Positions 32,617 through 40,497 of a stretch of DNA of 42,801 nt are shown here, one piece after another. The stretch is from Sphingomonas mali NBRC 15500 (GTDB lineage: Bacteria > Pseudomonadota > Alphaproteobacteria > Sphingomonadales > Sphingomonadaceae): the NCBI RefSeq assembly GCF_001598415.1, contig NZ_BCYX01000035.1, forward strand, positions 1 through 42,801. The letters are read 5' to 3'. Each line of letters starts with the position of its first letter. Positions within the stretch are counted from its first letter, which is position 1. The translations under genes were made by a program, and so were the position numbers. The notes under the pieces are model-generated. The model was not told the origin of the DNA, did not search any database, and saw only the letters and a program-made list of their open reading frames with translations.

Positions 32617-33228
32617 TTAAGCCAGCCGCGCGATCATCACCATCCGCACCAGTTCGGACAGCGTGCGCGCGCCCATTTTGGTCATGGCGTTCGCGCGATA
32701 GACCTCGACAGTCCGCGCGCTGATATCGAGGTCATAGGCGATCACCTTGTTGGCCTTCCCCTCGATCAATCCCTCCATCACCTCGCGCTCGCGCCCCGAC
32801 AGCGTTGCGAGGCGCTGCTGGAACAGGTCGCGCTCGCGCTCCAATTCCCCCTTGCTCTGCTGCTCGGCGAGCGCCGCGCGCACCGCGATCAGGATCGCCT
32901 CATCGCTGAACGGCTTTTCGATGAAGTCCGACACGCCGGCGTGCATCGCCTGAATCGCCATCGGCACGTCGGCGTGACCGGTAATGACGATTACCGGATC
33001 GGCGACGCCCATCGCCTTCAGCTTGGCGACGAGTTCCAGGCCGTTCATTTCCGGCATGCGCACATCGGTGATGATGCAGCCATGCTCCATCGTCGGCACC
33101 GCTTTCAGGAACTGCACGGCCGAATCGTAAGTGCGGGTCGCGATTTCCGAGCATTCGAGCAGAAAGGCGAGCGACGAACGGACGCCTTCGTCGTCGTCGA
33201 TCACGTGCACAACCGAGTCACCCGACAT
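32617..33228 (-). CDS. fixJ: FixJ-family response regulator
   Basis: A 203-residue regulator. The receiver (1-120) has the acidic triad DDD at 11-13, phospho-acceptor D55 (TDVRMPEMNG), T83 (VITGHADVPMA) and K105 (EKPF). The LuxR-type helix-turn-helix (about 140-200) contains LSGREREVMEGLIEGKANKVIAYDLDISARTVEVYRANAM, very close to rhizobial FixJ. The ATG at 33228 overlaps the fixL stop by 11 nt, so the kinase and regulator are made together. No fixK gene is seen nearby, so it may act directly on the norB and aox promoters, which share a box; this is inference. Confidence 0.93.
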   Translation of the reverse strand: MSGDSVVHVIDDDEGVRSSLAFLLECSEIATRTYDSAVQFLKAVPTMEHGCIITDVRMPEMNGLELVAKLKAMGVADPVIVITGHADVPMAIQAMHAGVSDFIEKPFSDEAILIAVRAALAEQQSKGELERERDLFQQRLATLSGREREVMEGLIEGKANKVIAYDLDISARTVEVYRANAMTKMGARTLSELVRMVMIARLA

Positions 33229-34660
33229 TGGCCAATTCCTCTTTTCCCACACTCGGGATGGTGAAGCGGAACACTGCGCCGCCGCCGTCGTTCGGTCCCG
33301 CCCAGATGCGGCCGCCATGCGCCTCCACGATCGTGCGACATATGGAAAGCCCCACGCCCATGCCAGTGCGCTTGGTGGTGACGAACGGCTGGAACAGCTG
33401 ATCGGCGACGTCGGCACGGATCCCCGGCCCGGTATCGGAAACCGTTATCAGCGCCATCTCGTCCCCGTCGGGCGTCACGCGCACGACGAGGTCGCGGCGG
33501 TCGCTTTCGCTCATCGCGTCGATCGCGTTGCGGATCAGGTTAAGGATGACCTGCTGAATCTGCACCTTGTCGACCAGCACCAGGTCGACCGCCGGGCTGA
33601 GATCGAAGCGGACGCGAATACTGTGTTCCTTGGCGCCGACCAGCGCGAGCGCGCTGGACTCCTCGATCAGCTTGGGCAGGCTTTCGAGCCTGCGCTCGGT
33701 TTCCCCGCGCGAGACGAAATCGCGCAGGCGGCGGATGATCTCGCCGGCGCGCAGCGCTTCGCTGGCAGCGTGGTCGAGCGCCTCGACGATGCGTTCCTGG
33801 GGCACTTCGCCGCGCTTCAGCAGCGTCTTGCTGCCCATCAGATAATTGCCGATCGCGCTCAGCGGCTGGTTGAGCTCGTGCGCCAGCGCCGATGCCATTT
33901 CGCCGAGAGCGGTCAGGCGCGACACGTGGACCAGCTCCGTCTGGAGTTCCTGCAGGCGGGTTTCGGTCTGCTGGCGCTCGGTCAGGTCGCGGACGAAGCC
34001 GGTGAAAAAACGCCCCTCGGGAAGGCGCAATTCGCCGACCGAGAGTTCCATCGGGAAGGTCGATCCGTCCTTGCGCTCACCGACAACGATACGGCCAAGC
34101 CCGATGATCCGCCGCTCGCCGGTGCGGTAATAGCGCTCGAGATAGCCGTCATGGGCTTCGCGATAGGGGGACGGCATCAGCATGCTGACGTTGCATCCGG
34201 CAACCTCTTCTGCCGTCCAGCCGAACTGGCGTTCGGCCGTGTCGCTGAAATCGCGGATCAACCCGGCCTCGTCGATCACGATCATCGCATCGGGCACCGT
34301 TTGCAGGATCGAGGTGAGGTGCCCCTCGCGCTGGGCAAGCTCGCGCAGCGTCGCCGCTTCGCCCGCACGCGCGCGTTCCAGCCAGGCGCCCCCCGCAGCG
34401 ATGACCGCGCCGACGACCAGGAACACTCCAGCCGCGACCCAATCGCCAACCAGCAGCTGCCCGGTGATCGCATCGCCCGCCACGCCGGCCGCCGCCCCCG
34501 CGATCGTCGCAACGATCGCGGCCCTGGCCCCGCCAATCGCGGCGACCACGACGCCCGGGACGAAGAAGATGAAGGTCGCACGTTTTTCGAGTAGCGGATC
34601 GAGCCCCAGCCGTGCCGCGAATCCCAAGGCGACCACGCCGAGCGCGACCAAAGTCGTCAT
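33218..34660 (-). CDS. fixL: FixL-like haem-PAS sensor histidine kinase
   Basis: A 480-residue kinase. Residues 1-95 hold about four membrane segments of the DUF4118 (KdpD-like) type. The PAS domain (about 112-230) follows the FixL pattern MPSPYREAHDGYLERY ... RRIIGLGR with the proximal haem ligand H170 (equivalent to H200 of Bradyrhizobium FixL) and the distal R190 (R220). H214 of that protein is arginine here. The HisKA motif is ALAHELNQPLSAIGNY with phospho-acceptor H261, followed by N-, G1- and G2-box blocks (NLIRNAIDAM, DTGPGI, GMGVGLSICR). It probably senses O2 and perhaps NO. The start at 34660 puts it after the aox promoter; the Shine-Dalgarno is poor and the N-terminus may be slightly longer. 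Confidence 0.92.
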   Translation of the reverse strand: MTTLVALGVVALGFAARLGLDPLLEKRATFIFFVPGVVVAAIGGARAAIVATIAGAAAGVAGDAITGQLLVGDWVAAGVFLVVGAVIAAGGAWLERARAGEAATLRELAQREGHLTSILQTVPDAMIVIDEAGLIRDFSDTAERQFGWTAEEVAGCNVSMLMPSPYREAHDGYLERYYRTGERRIIGLGRIVVGERKDGSTFPMELSVGELRLPEGRFFTGFVRDLTERQQTETRLQELQTELVHVSRLTALGEMASALAHELNQPLSAIGNYLMGSKTLLKRGEVPQERIVEALDHAASEALRAGEIIRRLRDFVSRGETERRLESLPKLIEESSALALVGAKEHSIRVRFDLSPAVDLVLVDKVQIQQVILNLIRNAIDAMSESDRRDLVVRVTPDGDEMALITVSDTGPGIRADVADQLFQPFVTTKRTGMGVGLSICRTIVEAHGGRIWAGPNDGGGAVFRFTIPSVGKEELANVG

Positions 34661-34746
34661 CGCGGCACTCGCTCGCTCCGCCAACCGCACCGGAGCCCGA
34701 GGCTTGAGCGCTGGCCGAAAAACCTCGCCGGCGCCTCCGGTGCGTC

Positions 34747-34793
34747 CCCTAGGATGAAGACCCAAATTCCCGCTCCCGCCGCCCCGACCTAGA
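34747..34793 (+). promoter_or_regulatory. aox promoter with CCCTAGG-N6-ACCCAAATT box
   Basis: CCCTAGG (34747-34753), six bases, ACCCAAATT (34760-34768), then a -10-like ACCTAGA with CCTA at 34788, again 28 bp from the start of ACCC. Identical block order, spacing and orientation to the norB promoter. The box ends 77 bp before the aox start and lies between the divergent fixL and aox genes. Confidence 0.65.
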
Positions 34794-34845
34794 TCACGCC
34801 AAGGACCCAAAGGGGTCAAACGCCCCATCCGAAAGGAGATTACCC

Positions 34846-35535
34846 ATGGCCGCCCCCTTCGTCGATCTTTCCGTCCATCACGCCCCCAGAGGCGCATCGG
34901 ATCGCATCGCCCTCGGCTTTACCAAGACCCTCCGCTGGGTCGCCGACACATTCTTCGCCGAGCGCTACGGTCATCGCGCGGTGGTGCTGGAGACAGTTGC
35001 CGCAGTGCCGGGAATGGTCGGCGCGACGATCAACCACCTGCGATGCCTGCGCAGGATGTGCGACGATCGCGGCTGGATCAAGACGCTGATGGATGAAGCC
35101 GAGAACGAGCGGATGCACCTCATGACCTTCGTCGAGATATGCCAGCCGACCTGGTATGAGCGCGCGGTCATCATCGGCGTGCAATGGCTGTTCTATCTCG
35201 CCTTTTTCGCGCTCTATCTGGTCAGTTCCAGGACCGCTCACCGCGTTGTCGGCTATTTCGAAGAAGAAGCGGTGATCAGCTATACCCATTACCTTGCCGA
35301 GATCGACGAGGGCCGCTCCGAAAACGGTCCCGCACCGCAAATCGCGAAACGCTATTGGGGCCTCGCCGACGATGCCACGTTGCGCGACGTCGTTCTCGTG
35401 GTCCGCGCCGACGAAGCGCATCATCGTGACGTCAATCACGGCTATGCCAATGAGCTTGCCGGTGCGCCGATCGGTGCGATCGCGCCGTGCCCGCCTCACC
35501 AGGCGATCGAACCGTCCTGGAAGCAGGCCGCGTGA
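34846..35535 (+). CDS. aox: Alternative oxidase (AOX), di-iron quinol oxidase
   Basis: A 229-residue bacterial alternative oxidase. It oxidises ubiquinol and reduces O2 to water without pumping protons, and it is insensitive to cyanide and NO in known cases. All four di-iron motifs are present: LET (E49), NERMHL (E88, H91), FEEEA (about E140) and RADEAHH (E190, H193). Two interfacial hydrophobic helices are seen (about 48-64 and 108-127). It is short compared with plant enzymes, as expected without a transit peptide and the regulatory cysteine extension. GAAAGGAG lies upstream of the ATG. It is divergent from fixL and followed by a lone receiver gene. Confidence 0.95.
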   Translation: MAAPFVDLSVHHAPRGASDRIALGFTKTLRWVADTFFAERYGHRAVVLETVAAVPGMVGATINHLRCLRRMCDDRGWIKTLMDEAENERMHLMTFVEICQPTWYERAVIIGVQWLFYLAFFALYLVSSRTAHRVVGYFEEEAVISYTHYLAEIDEGRSENGPAPQIAKRYWGLADDATLRDVVLVVRADEAHHRDVNHGYANELAGAPIGAIAPCPPHQAIEPSWKQAA

Positions 35536-35581
35536 GGTGATCGGCGGCGGTCATATTCCGCCGCCGCTCGCGAGATCCGGC

Positions 35582-35956
35582 ATGCCGCGCCCCGCCATCC
35601 TGCTGGTAGATGACGACCCGTCTGTCCGCTCGGCGATTGCCTTCGCGCTGGGAGTCGAGGGGTTCGACGTCGGCGCCTATGCCAGCGCGGAGGCACTATT
35701 GTCCGCTGCCCCAGCGGCCGGCCACGCCGGAATGGTGCTCGACTACCGCCTGCCGGGTATGGATGGGCTGCAACTGCTGGGGCTGTTGCGTGAACGCGGC
35801 GACCAGTCGCTGGCGATCCTCATCACCAGCAATCCGTCGCGACGATTTCGCGCTCTAGTAACGGAGGCGGGGGCGCAGTTGATCGAGAAGCCCCTGCTCT
35901 GCGACGCGCTGGTCGAAGCCTTGGACGCGGTTGCACCGAACCGCGACCGACTCTGA
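35582..35956 (+). CDS. Stand-alone receiver-domain protein (FixJ-like)
   Basis: A 124-residue single receiver domain with no output domain. The acidic residues are at DDD (10-12), phospho-acceptor is D54 (VLDYRLPGMDG), S83 takes the Thr position and K103 (EKP) is present. The pattern VDDDPSVRSAIAFAL and the LPGMDGLQLL block are close to the receiver of FixJ. It starts 46 bp after aox. The likely role is a phosphate sink or modulator for the nearby FixL, as seen for other stand-alone receivers; this is inference. The Shine-Dalgarno is weak, and a start further upstream would overlap aox. Confidence 0.85.
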   Translation: MPRPAILLVDDDPSVRSAIAFALGVEGFDVGAYASAEALLSAAPAAGHAGMVLDYRLPGMDGLQLLGLLRERGDQSLAILITSNPSRRFRALVTEAGAQLIEKPLLCDALVEALDAVAPNRDRL

Positions 35957-36059
35957 CGCAAAGCGCAGGGTCGCGCATCGAGTTGCGGCGCGCATCTTTG
36001 ATCGGACGCAAGGCGCCGCCGCGTCCCGAGTGCATGGTCTCGCTCGAAGGAGCCCGCAT

Positions 36060-37277
36060 TTGCGCAATCACGTGATCATCATCGGCGGGGGGCCGGCCGG
36101 CCTGGCGCTGGCCGGGCGCCTCGCCGATACCGCAGCGCGGGTCACTATCGTCGAACGCCAGCCGATCGATGCGCTGGCCGACCCGGCTCCGGATGGGCGC
36201 GATATCGCGCTGACGCATCGGTCGGTGGCCATCCTGAAGGCGCTGGGCGCCTGGGACCTCATTCCGCGAGGCGAGATTCATCCGTTACGCGCGGCGCGCG
36301 TGCTCAACGGGCGATCGCTGCTGGCGCTGACCTTCGCGCCCGACGCGGCGGATAGCGATCGGCTGGGCCATCTGGTCGCCAACCACCTCATCCGTCGCGC
36401 ATTGTTCGACGCGCTTGCCGATCATCCCCGGCTCGCCTGGCAGTGCGGCGCGACTGTCGTCGAGCTGGGCGCGCGGCGCGAGGGCACGCGCGTCGTGCTC
36501 GACGACGGCACGCAGATCGGCGGCGACCTGATCGTCGGGGCTGACTCGCGTTTCTCATTCGTGCGCGATCAGCTCGGCATCGCCGCCGACTGCACCCGCT
36601 TAGGCAAGTCGATGCTGGTCTGCCGGGTCGCACACGACATGGATCACGGCGGCGTCGCCACCGAATGGTTCGATCATGGCCAGACCGTCGCCTTGCTCCC
36701 GCTGGGCGAAGGCCAATCCTCGGCCGTCCTCACGCTGGCCGACGGCGCGGCCAAGCAGGTCGCGGCGCTATCTCCCGATCGCCTCGGTGAGGAATTGACG
36801 CGGCGGTTTCACCGACGCTTCGGCACGATGCGTGTCATAGCGCGCCCTCATGTCTATCCCCTCACCACCACCTGGTCGCGGCATTTCGCGGCGACCCGCG
36901 CCGCGCTGATCGGCGATGCCGCGGTCGGGATGCATCCGGTGACCGCGCACGGCTTCAACCTGGGGCTGTCGGGGGTCGAGCGGCTGGGCGGGTTGCTCGC
37001 GGCGGCGATCGCGCGCGGCGGGGATGTCGGGCACCCGCTCCTGCTGCGCCGGTTCGAGGCCGGCCACCGCGCCGCGACGCTGCCGCTCTATCGCACGACC
37101 AACATGATCGTGCGACTGTTCACCGACGAGCGTCCGCTGGCGCGCGCGACGCGCGATGTCGCGATGGGGCTAGGTGCCCGCCTGCCGCCGGTGCGGCGCG
37201 CGGTGAGCGCGATGCTGACCCAGCATGCGCCGCGGGGCGGGCGGCTGCGTTTGCCGCCGCTCCCCCGCCTGCGCTGA
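36060..37277 (+). CDS. UbiH/Coq6-type FAD monooxygenase
   Basis: A 405-residue flavoprotein hydroxylase of the ubiquinone-biosynthesis family. The FAD-binding GGGPAGLALAGRLAD is at about 9-23, the DG..IALTHRSVAILKALGAW block follows, and the second FAD motif GDAAVGMHPVTAHGFNLGLSG is near 305-325. No ATG fits, so TTG at 36060 is chosen: GAAGGAG lies 7 nt upstream and the Rossmann strand begins immediately (LRNHVIIIGGG). It lies in the same direction as aox and the receiver, 103 bp downstream. A quinone hydroxylase next to two quinol-oxidising enzymes suggests adjustment of the quinone pool. UbiF/UbiH/VisC subfamily cannot be decided. Confidence 0.88.
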   Translation: MRNHVIIIGGGPAGLALAGRLADTAARVTIVERQPIDALADPAPDGRDIALTHRSVAILKALGAWDLIPRGEIHPLRAARVLNGRSLLALTFAPDAADSDRLGHLVANHLIRRALFDALADHPRLAWQCGATVVELGARREGTRVVLDDGTQIGGDLIVGADSRFSFVRDQLGIAADCTRLGKSMLVCRVAHDMDHGGVATEWFDHGQTVALLPLGEGQSSAVLTLADGAAKQVAALSPDRLGEELTRRFHRRFGTMRVIARPHVYPLTTTWSRHFAATRAALIGDAAVGMHPVTAHGFNLGLSGVERLGGLLAAAIARGGDVGHPLLLRRFEAGHRAATLPLYRTTNMIVRLFTDERPLARATRDVAMGLGARLPPVRRAVSAMLTQHAPRGGRLRLPPLPRLR

Positions 37278-37295
37278 TCAGAGCGCACGGACCGT

Positions 37296-37961
37296 TCAGG
37301 CCTTCGCACCTTGCCCTTCTCGCGCGGCGATGATCTGCGCCCAGGGATTGGGGACCGGATCGCTGACGCGGACCAGGGTGTTCTGGTCGCGATGCGCGAA
37401 CGGCTTGTCCTGGCCGTGGACGGCCAAGGTCGTGTCGGTGACGTAGCTCCACGACCCGTCGGCGTTGAACGTGATCGTGATGCGATAATGGTCGGTGCGG
37501 AACGCATATTCGAGGAAAGCGGTCGAGCAGATGCCATATTCGGTCTGGCCACGCTCGGCATCGACGGTGATCGTATCGGCATCGGCGGTGGCGTGGCCGG
37601 CCGCCAGCGCGACCTGGCCGCGCGGGATTGCCAGCGTCTGCATCACCAACCCGGTCGCGGGCTCCCATAGCCAATAGCCAACCTGGTCGTGGAACGTGAT
37701 GTCCTCTTCGACCGTGGTGATGTGGATGTGGTAGCGCAGGCCGTAGAAGAGCTGCGGGCCATTGGCTTGCGGGTCGATCGGCTGGAAGTCGATCCGTTCG
37801 ATGAACTCGCGCCGTTCCGGCCCGTCGGCCTTGGGGTTGAGATCGACACCCTTGCGCGCTTCCCAGCCGCCCGCCAGCCGCCGCAATGGCCCCAAATTGG
37901 CGAGCGTGTCGGGGTCGACATCGGTCGGCTCGGTGAAGACGTCCGCGGGGAAGGGGGTCAT
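37296..37961 (-). CDS. Nitrobindin-like haem-binding beta-barrel protein (FABP fold)
   Basis: A 221-residue protein matching the haem-binding beta-barrel (DUF1794/nitrobindin-like) group. It begins with NLGPLRRLAGGWEARKG, the usual opening of the barrel, and then has ten or so predicted beta-strands. Candidate haem-ligand histidines occur near the C-terminus in LAVHGQDKPFAHRDQNTLVRV, which resembles the nitrobindin ligand region. Known nitrobindins bind ferric haem, react with NO and isomerise peroxynitrite. AAAGGA precedes the ATG. It starts 15 bp after the OhrR-like gene and is co-transcribed with it. A role in NO or peroxide sensing or detoxification is inference. Confidence 0.72.
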   Translation of the reverse strand: MTPFPADVFTEPTDVDPDTLANLGPLRRLAGGWEARKGVDLNPKADGPERREFIERIDFQPIDPQANGPQLFYGLRYHIHITTVEEDITFHDQVGYWLWEPATGLVMQTLAIPRGQVALAAGHATADADTITVDAERGQTEYGICSTAFLEYAFRTDHYRITITFNADGSWSYVTDTTLAVHGQDKPFAHRDQNTLVRVSDPVPNPWAQIIAAREGQGAKA

Positions 37962-37976
37962 CGGGGTCCTTTCGGG

Positions 37977-38459
37977 TCAGGCGGGTTCGGGGTCGGCGGC
38001 GGCATGGCCGACGCTCTGGATCAGATTGTCGCGCAGCCGCGTAACATCGCGCTGCAGCCGACGGAAGTCGTCGGGCGTCAGGCCCGAGGCCTGGACCAGG
38101 GTGCGTTGCGCGCCCATCTCGCGCAATGCCCGCCCCGCGGGGGTCAGGGTGACGATGACCTGCCGCTCGTCGGCCGGGTCGCGCCGCCGCACGACATAGC
38201 CCAGCACCTCGAGCTTCTTGAGGATCGGCGTCAGCGTGTTCGATTCGAGGAACAACCGCTCGCCCAGCGCGCCGACCGTCAATCCATCCTCTTCCCACAA
38301 GGCGACGATCGCAATCCATTGGGTGTATGTCACGCCCAGCGCATCGAGGATCGGCTTATAGGCGCGTCCGTAAGCGAGATTGGCCGAATAAACCGCAAAA
38401 CAGAGGAAATCCGCCAGTTTCGGCATGGCGGGCGCCGGCGCATCGTTCGTCACATTCAT
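37977..38459 (-). CDS. MarR-family regulator, OhrR-like
   Basis: A 160-residue MarR-type winged-helix regulator. The N-terminus (LADFLCFAVYSANLAYGRAYKPILDALGVTYTQW) follows OhrR closely: C20 is at the peroxide-sensing cysteine position, with the tyrosines that hydrogen-bond it nearby. The wing contains ESNTLTPILKKLEVLGYVVRRRDPADERQ. OhrR proteins are repressors released by oxidation with organic hydroperoxides. No ohr gene is adjacent. Instead it is co-transcribed with the nitrobindin-like gene and divergent from an epoxide-hydrolase-like gene. Three ATCG-N4-CGAT palindromes in the divergent region are probable binding sites. Confidence 0.87.
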   Translation of the reverse strand: MNVTNDAPAPAMPKLADFLCFAVYSANLAYGRAYKPILDALGVTYTQWIAIVALWEEDGLTVGALGERLFLESNTLTPILKKLEVLGYVVRRRDPADERQVIVTLTPAGRALREMGAQRTLVQASGLTPDDFRRLQRDVTRLRDNLIQSVGHAAADPEPA

Positions 38460-38494
38460 CCTTCCAGGACCGACGGATTACCGATTCAATATAG

Positions 38495-38576
38495 ATCGCA
38501 TCCGATTAGATCGGAAGAGTTGACAAACTTCCTCGAGTCGCCTTAATAGATCGTACACGATGCAATCGTATCCGAT
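38495..38576. promoter_or_regulatory. Divergent promoter with three ATCG-N4-CGAT sites
   Basis: ATCG-N4-CGAT occurs at 38495-38506, 38550-38561 and 38565-38576. Between the first and second lies a rightward promoter: TTGACA (38520-38525), 17 bp, TTAATA (38543-38548). The second and third sites sit just after the -10, 15 bp apart, where a bound repressor would block transcription of the hydrolase gene. The first lies nearer the OhrR-like gene start at 38459. This fits a MarR-type repressor controlling both directions. Confidence 0.65.
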
Positions 38577-38593
38577 ATATAGAGGAGAAGCCG

Positions 38594-39613
38594 ATGTCCG
38601 TCTCGCTTACCGATCGCCGCTCCCTGCTGGGTTTTGCCGCCGTCGCGGGCGTTGCCAGCCAGATTGCGCTGCCGCGGTTGGCACACGCCGCCGCCGCACG
38701 GCCAGCCGCACCCTGGTCCAGCCTTCAGCGGATCGACGCGGGCGATCTCAGCATCCAATATGTCGATATCGGCCCCAGCAACGGCAAGCCGGCAATCCTG
38801 CTCCACGGCTGGCCCTACGACATCCACGCCTTTGCCGACGTCGCCCCGCTCCTGGCGCGTGCGGGGTATCGCGTCATCGTCCCGTTCCTGCGCGGTTATG
38901 GCGGTACCCTGTTCCGCTCGGCCGATACGTCGCGCAACGGCCAGCAGGCGGCGCTGGCAGTCGACGTCATCGCGCTGATGGACGCGCTCAAGATCCCGCG
39001 CGCGGTGATCGCCGGGTTTGACTGGGGAGCGCGGACCGCCAATATCGTCGCGGCTCTATGGCCCGACCGCTGCCAGGCGATGGTGTCGGTGAGTGGCTAT
39101 CTGATCGGCAGCCAGAAGGCGAACGAGGCGCCCTTGTCCCCCGCCGCCGAACTCGCCTGGTGGTACCAATTCTATTTTGCCACCGAGCGCGGCCGGTTGG
39201 GCTACGAGCGCAACCGTCACGATTTCGCGAAGCTGATCTGGCGCACCGCCTCGCCCAAATGGAATTTCGGCGACACGACCTTCGACCGCTCGGCCAAATC
39301 GTTCGACAATCCCGACCATGTCGCGATCGTCATCCACAATTACCGCTGGCGGCTGGGCCTTGCCCAAGGCGAGACGAGGTTCGACGATCTCGAGCGCCGC
39401 CTCGCCCAGGGACCGACGATCGCGGTGCCAACGATCACCATGGAAGGTGACGCCAACGGCGCGCCGCATCCAGACCCGTCGGCCTATGCAGCGAAATTCA
39501 CCGGTCGTTACGCCCACCGTCTGGTGTCGGGCGGTGTCGGACACAATATCCCGCAAGAAGCGCCCAAGGACTTCAGCGACGCCATCCTGCAGGCTGCAGC
39601 TCTGTCCGCCTGA
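38594..39613 (+). CDS. Tat-exported alpha/beta hydrolase, epoxide-hydrolase-like
   Basis: A 339-residue alpha/beta hydrolase with an N-terminal twin-arginine signal (TDRRSLLGFAAVAGVA, cleavage near AHA), so it is exported folded to the periplasm. HGWPYDIHAF supplies the HGxP oxyanion motif, the nucleophile is the aspartate in GFDWGARTANIVAALWPDR, and the late GGVGHNIPQEAP provides the histidine. This arrangement is that of epoxide hydrolases and dehalogenases rather than serine esterases. AGAGGAG precedes the ATG. The promoter lies in the MarR-controlled divergent region, so induction by organic peroxides or related electrophiles is likely. The SDR follows after 31 bp. Confidence 0.88.
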   Translation: MSVSLTDRRSLLGFAAVAGVASQIALPRLAHAAAARPAAPWSSLQRIDAGDLSIQYVDIGPSNGKPAILLHGWPYDIHAFADVAPLLARAGYRVIVPFLRGYGGTLFRSADTSRNGQQAALAVDVIALMDALKIPRAVIAGFDWGARTANIVAALWPDRCQAMVSVSGYLIGSQKANEAPLSPAAELAWWYQFYFATERGRLGYERNRHDFAKLIWRTASPKWNFGDTTFDRSAKSFDNPDHVAIVIHNYRWRLGLAQGETRFDDLERRLAQGPTIAVPTITMEGDANGAPHPDPSAYAAKFTGRYAHRLVSGGVGHNIPQEAPKDFSDAILQAAALSA

Positions 39614-39644
39614 CCCGTCCCCCCCTGCCCCGAAAGGTGACGCA

Positions 39645-40475
39645 ATGACACGAACTTGGTTAGTGACCGGCAGTTCCCGAGGCTTCGGCCGCGCCTTGTG
39701 CGAAGCGATCCTGGACGCGGGCGACAGCCTGCTGGCAACCGCGCGCGATCCCGCCCAGCTCATCGGCTTGGGTGACGGCCGTCCCGGCCGGCTGGTGACC
39801 GCTCCGCTCGATGTTACCGACGAGGCCCAGGCGCAGGATGCTGTCGCGACGGCGATCGCCGAGTTCGGCGCGCTCGACGTGTTGGTCAACAATGCCGGTT
39901 ACGGCGATATCGGCTCGGTCGAGGACACGCCGCTCGATTCCTACCGCCGCCAGATCGAGACCAACCTATTCGGCACGATCATCATGACCAAGGCGGCGAT
40001 CCCGACCATGCGCGAGCGGCGCCGGGGCCATATCGTCCAATTCTCCTCGGTCGGCGGGCGACGCGGCGCGCCGGGGCGATCGGCCTATTCGGCGGCGAAA
40101 TGGGGAGTAGAGGGATTCTCAGAAGTTCTGGCCGGCGAGATGGCGCTGATCGGAGTGCGGGTGACGATCGTCGAGCCCGGTGGCTTTCGCACCGATTTCG
40201 CCGGGTCCTCCACGGCGATCGAGCCCGGCCGGCCAGAATATGATGCTATAGTCGGCGCCGCGGCTCGGATGCAGCACGCCTATAACGGTAATCAGCCCGG
40301 CGATCCCCGACGCGGTGCAAAGGCGGTGCTCGATATCGTGAACGCCGAGAACCCTCCGTTGCGGCTGCCGCTCGGCAAGGACGCGGTCGGCGCGATCGAG
40401 GCAAGCGACCGGGCGCGCCTGGAGGAACTCGACCGATGGCGAGCGCTCAGTTGCTCGACCGATTTCGCATCGTAG
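39645..40475 (+). CDS. Short-chain dehydrogenase/reductase
   Basis: A 276-residue SDR. TGSSRGFG at 8-15 binds the nucleotide, NNAG is near 86, and the catalytic residues are in FSSVGGRRGAPGRSAYSAAKWG (Ser, Tyr, Lys). Arginine at positions 12 and 34 (ARDP) suggests NADP(H). The pattern VEPGGFRTDFAGSS is typical of the oxidoreductase group often annotated with this family in proteobacteria. The start at 39645 has AAGGTGA upstream. It lies 31 bp after the Tat hydrolase gene and probably acts on the same class of compound. Confidence 0.9.
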   Translation: MTRTWLVTGSSRGFGRALCEAILDAGDSLLATARDPAQLIGLGDGRPGRLVTAPLDVTDEAQAQDAVATAIAEFGALDVLVNNAGYGDIGSVEDTPLDSYRRQIETNLFGTIIMTKAAIPTMRERRRGHIVQFSSVGGRRGAPGRSAYSAAKWGVEGFSEVLAGEMALIGVRVTIVEPGGFRTDFAGSSTAIEPGRPEYDAIVGAAARMQHAYNGNQPGDPRRGAKAVLDIVNAENPPLRLPLGKDAVGAIEASDRARLEELDRWRALSCSTDFAS

Positions 40476-40497
40476 CGGGACGTCGGTCAGGCCGTAG

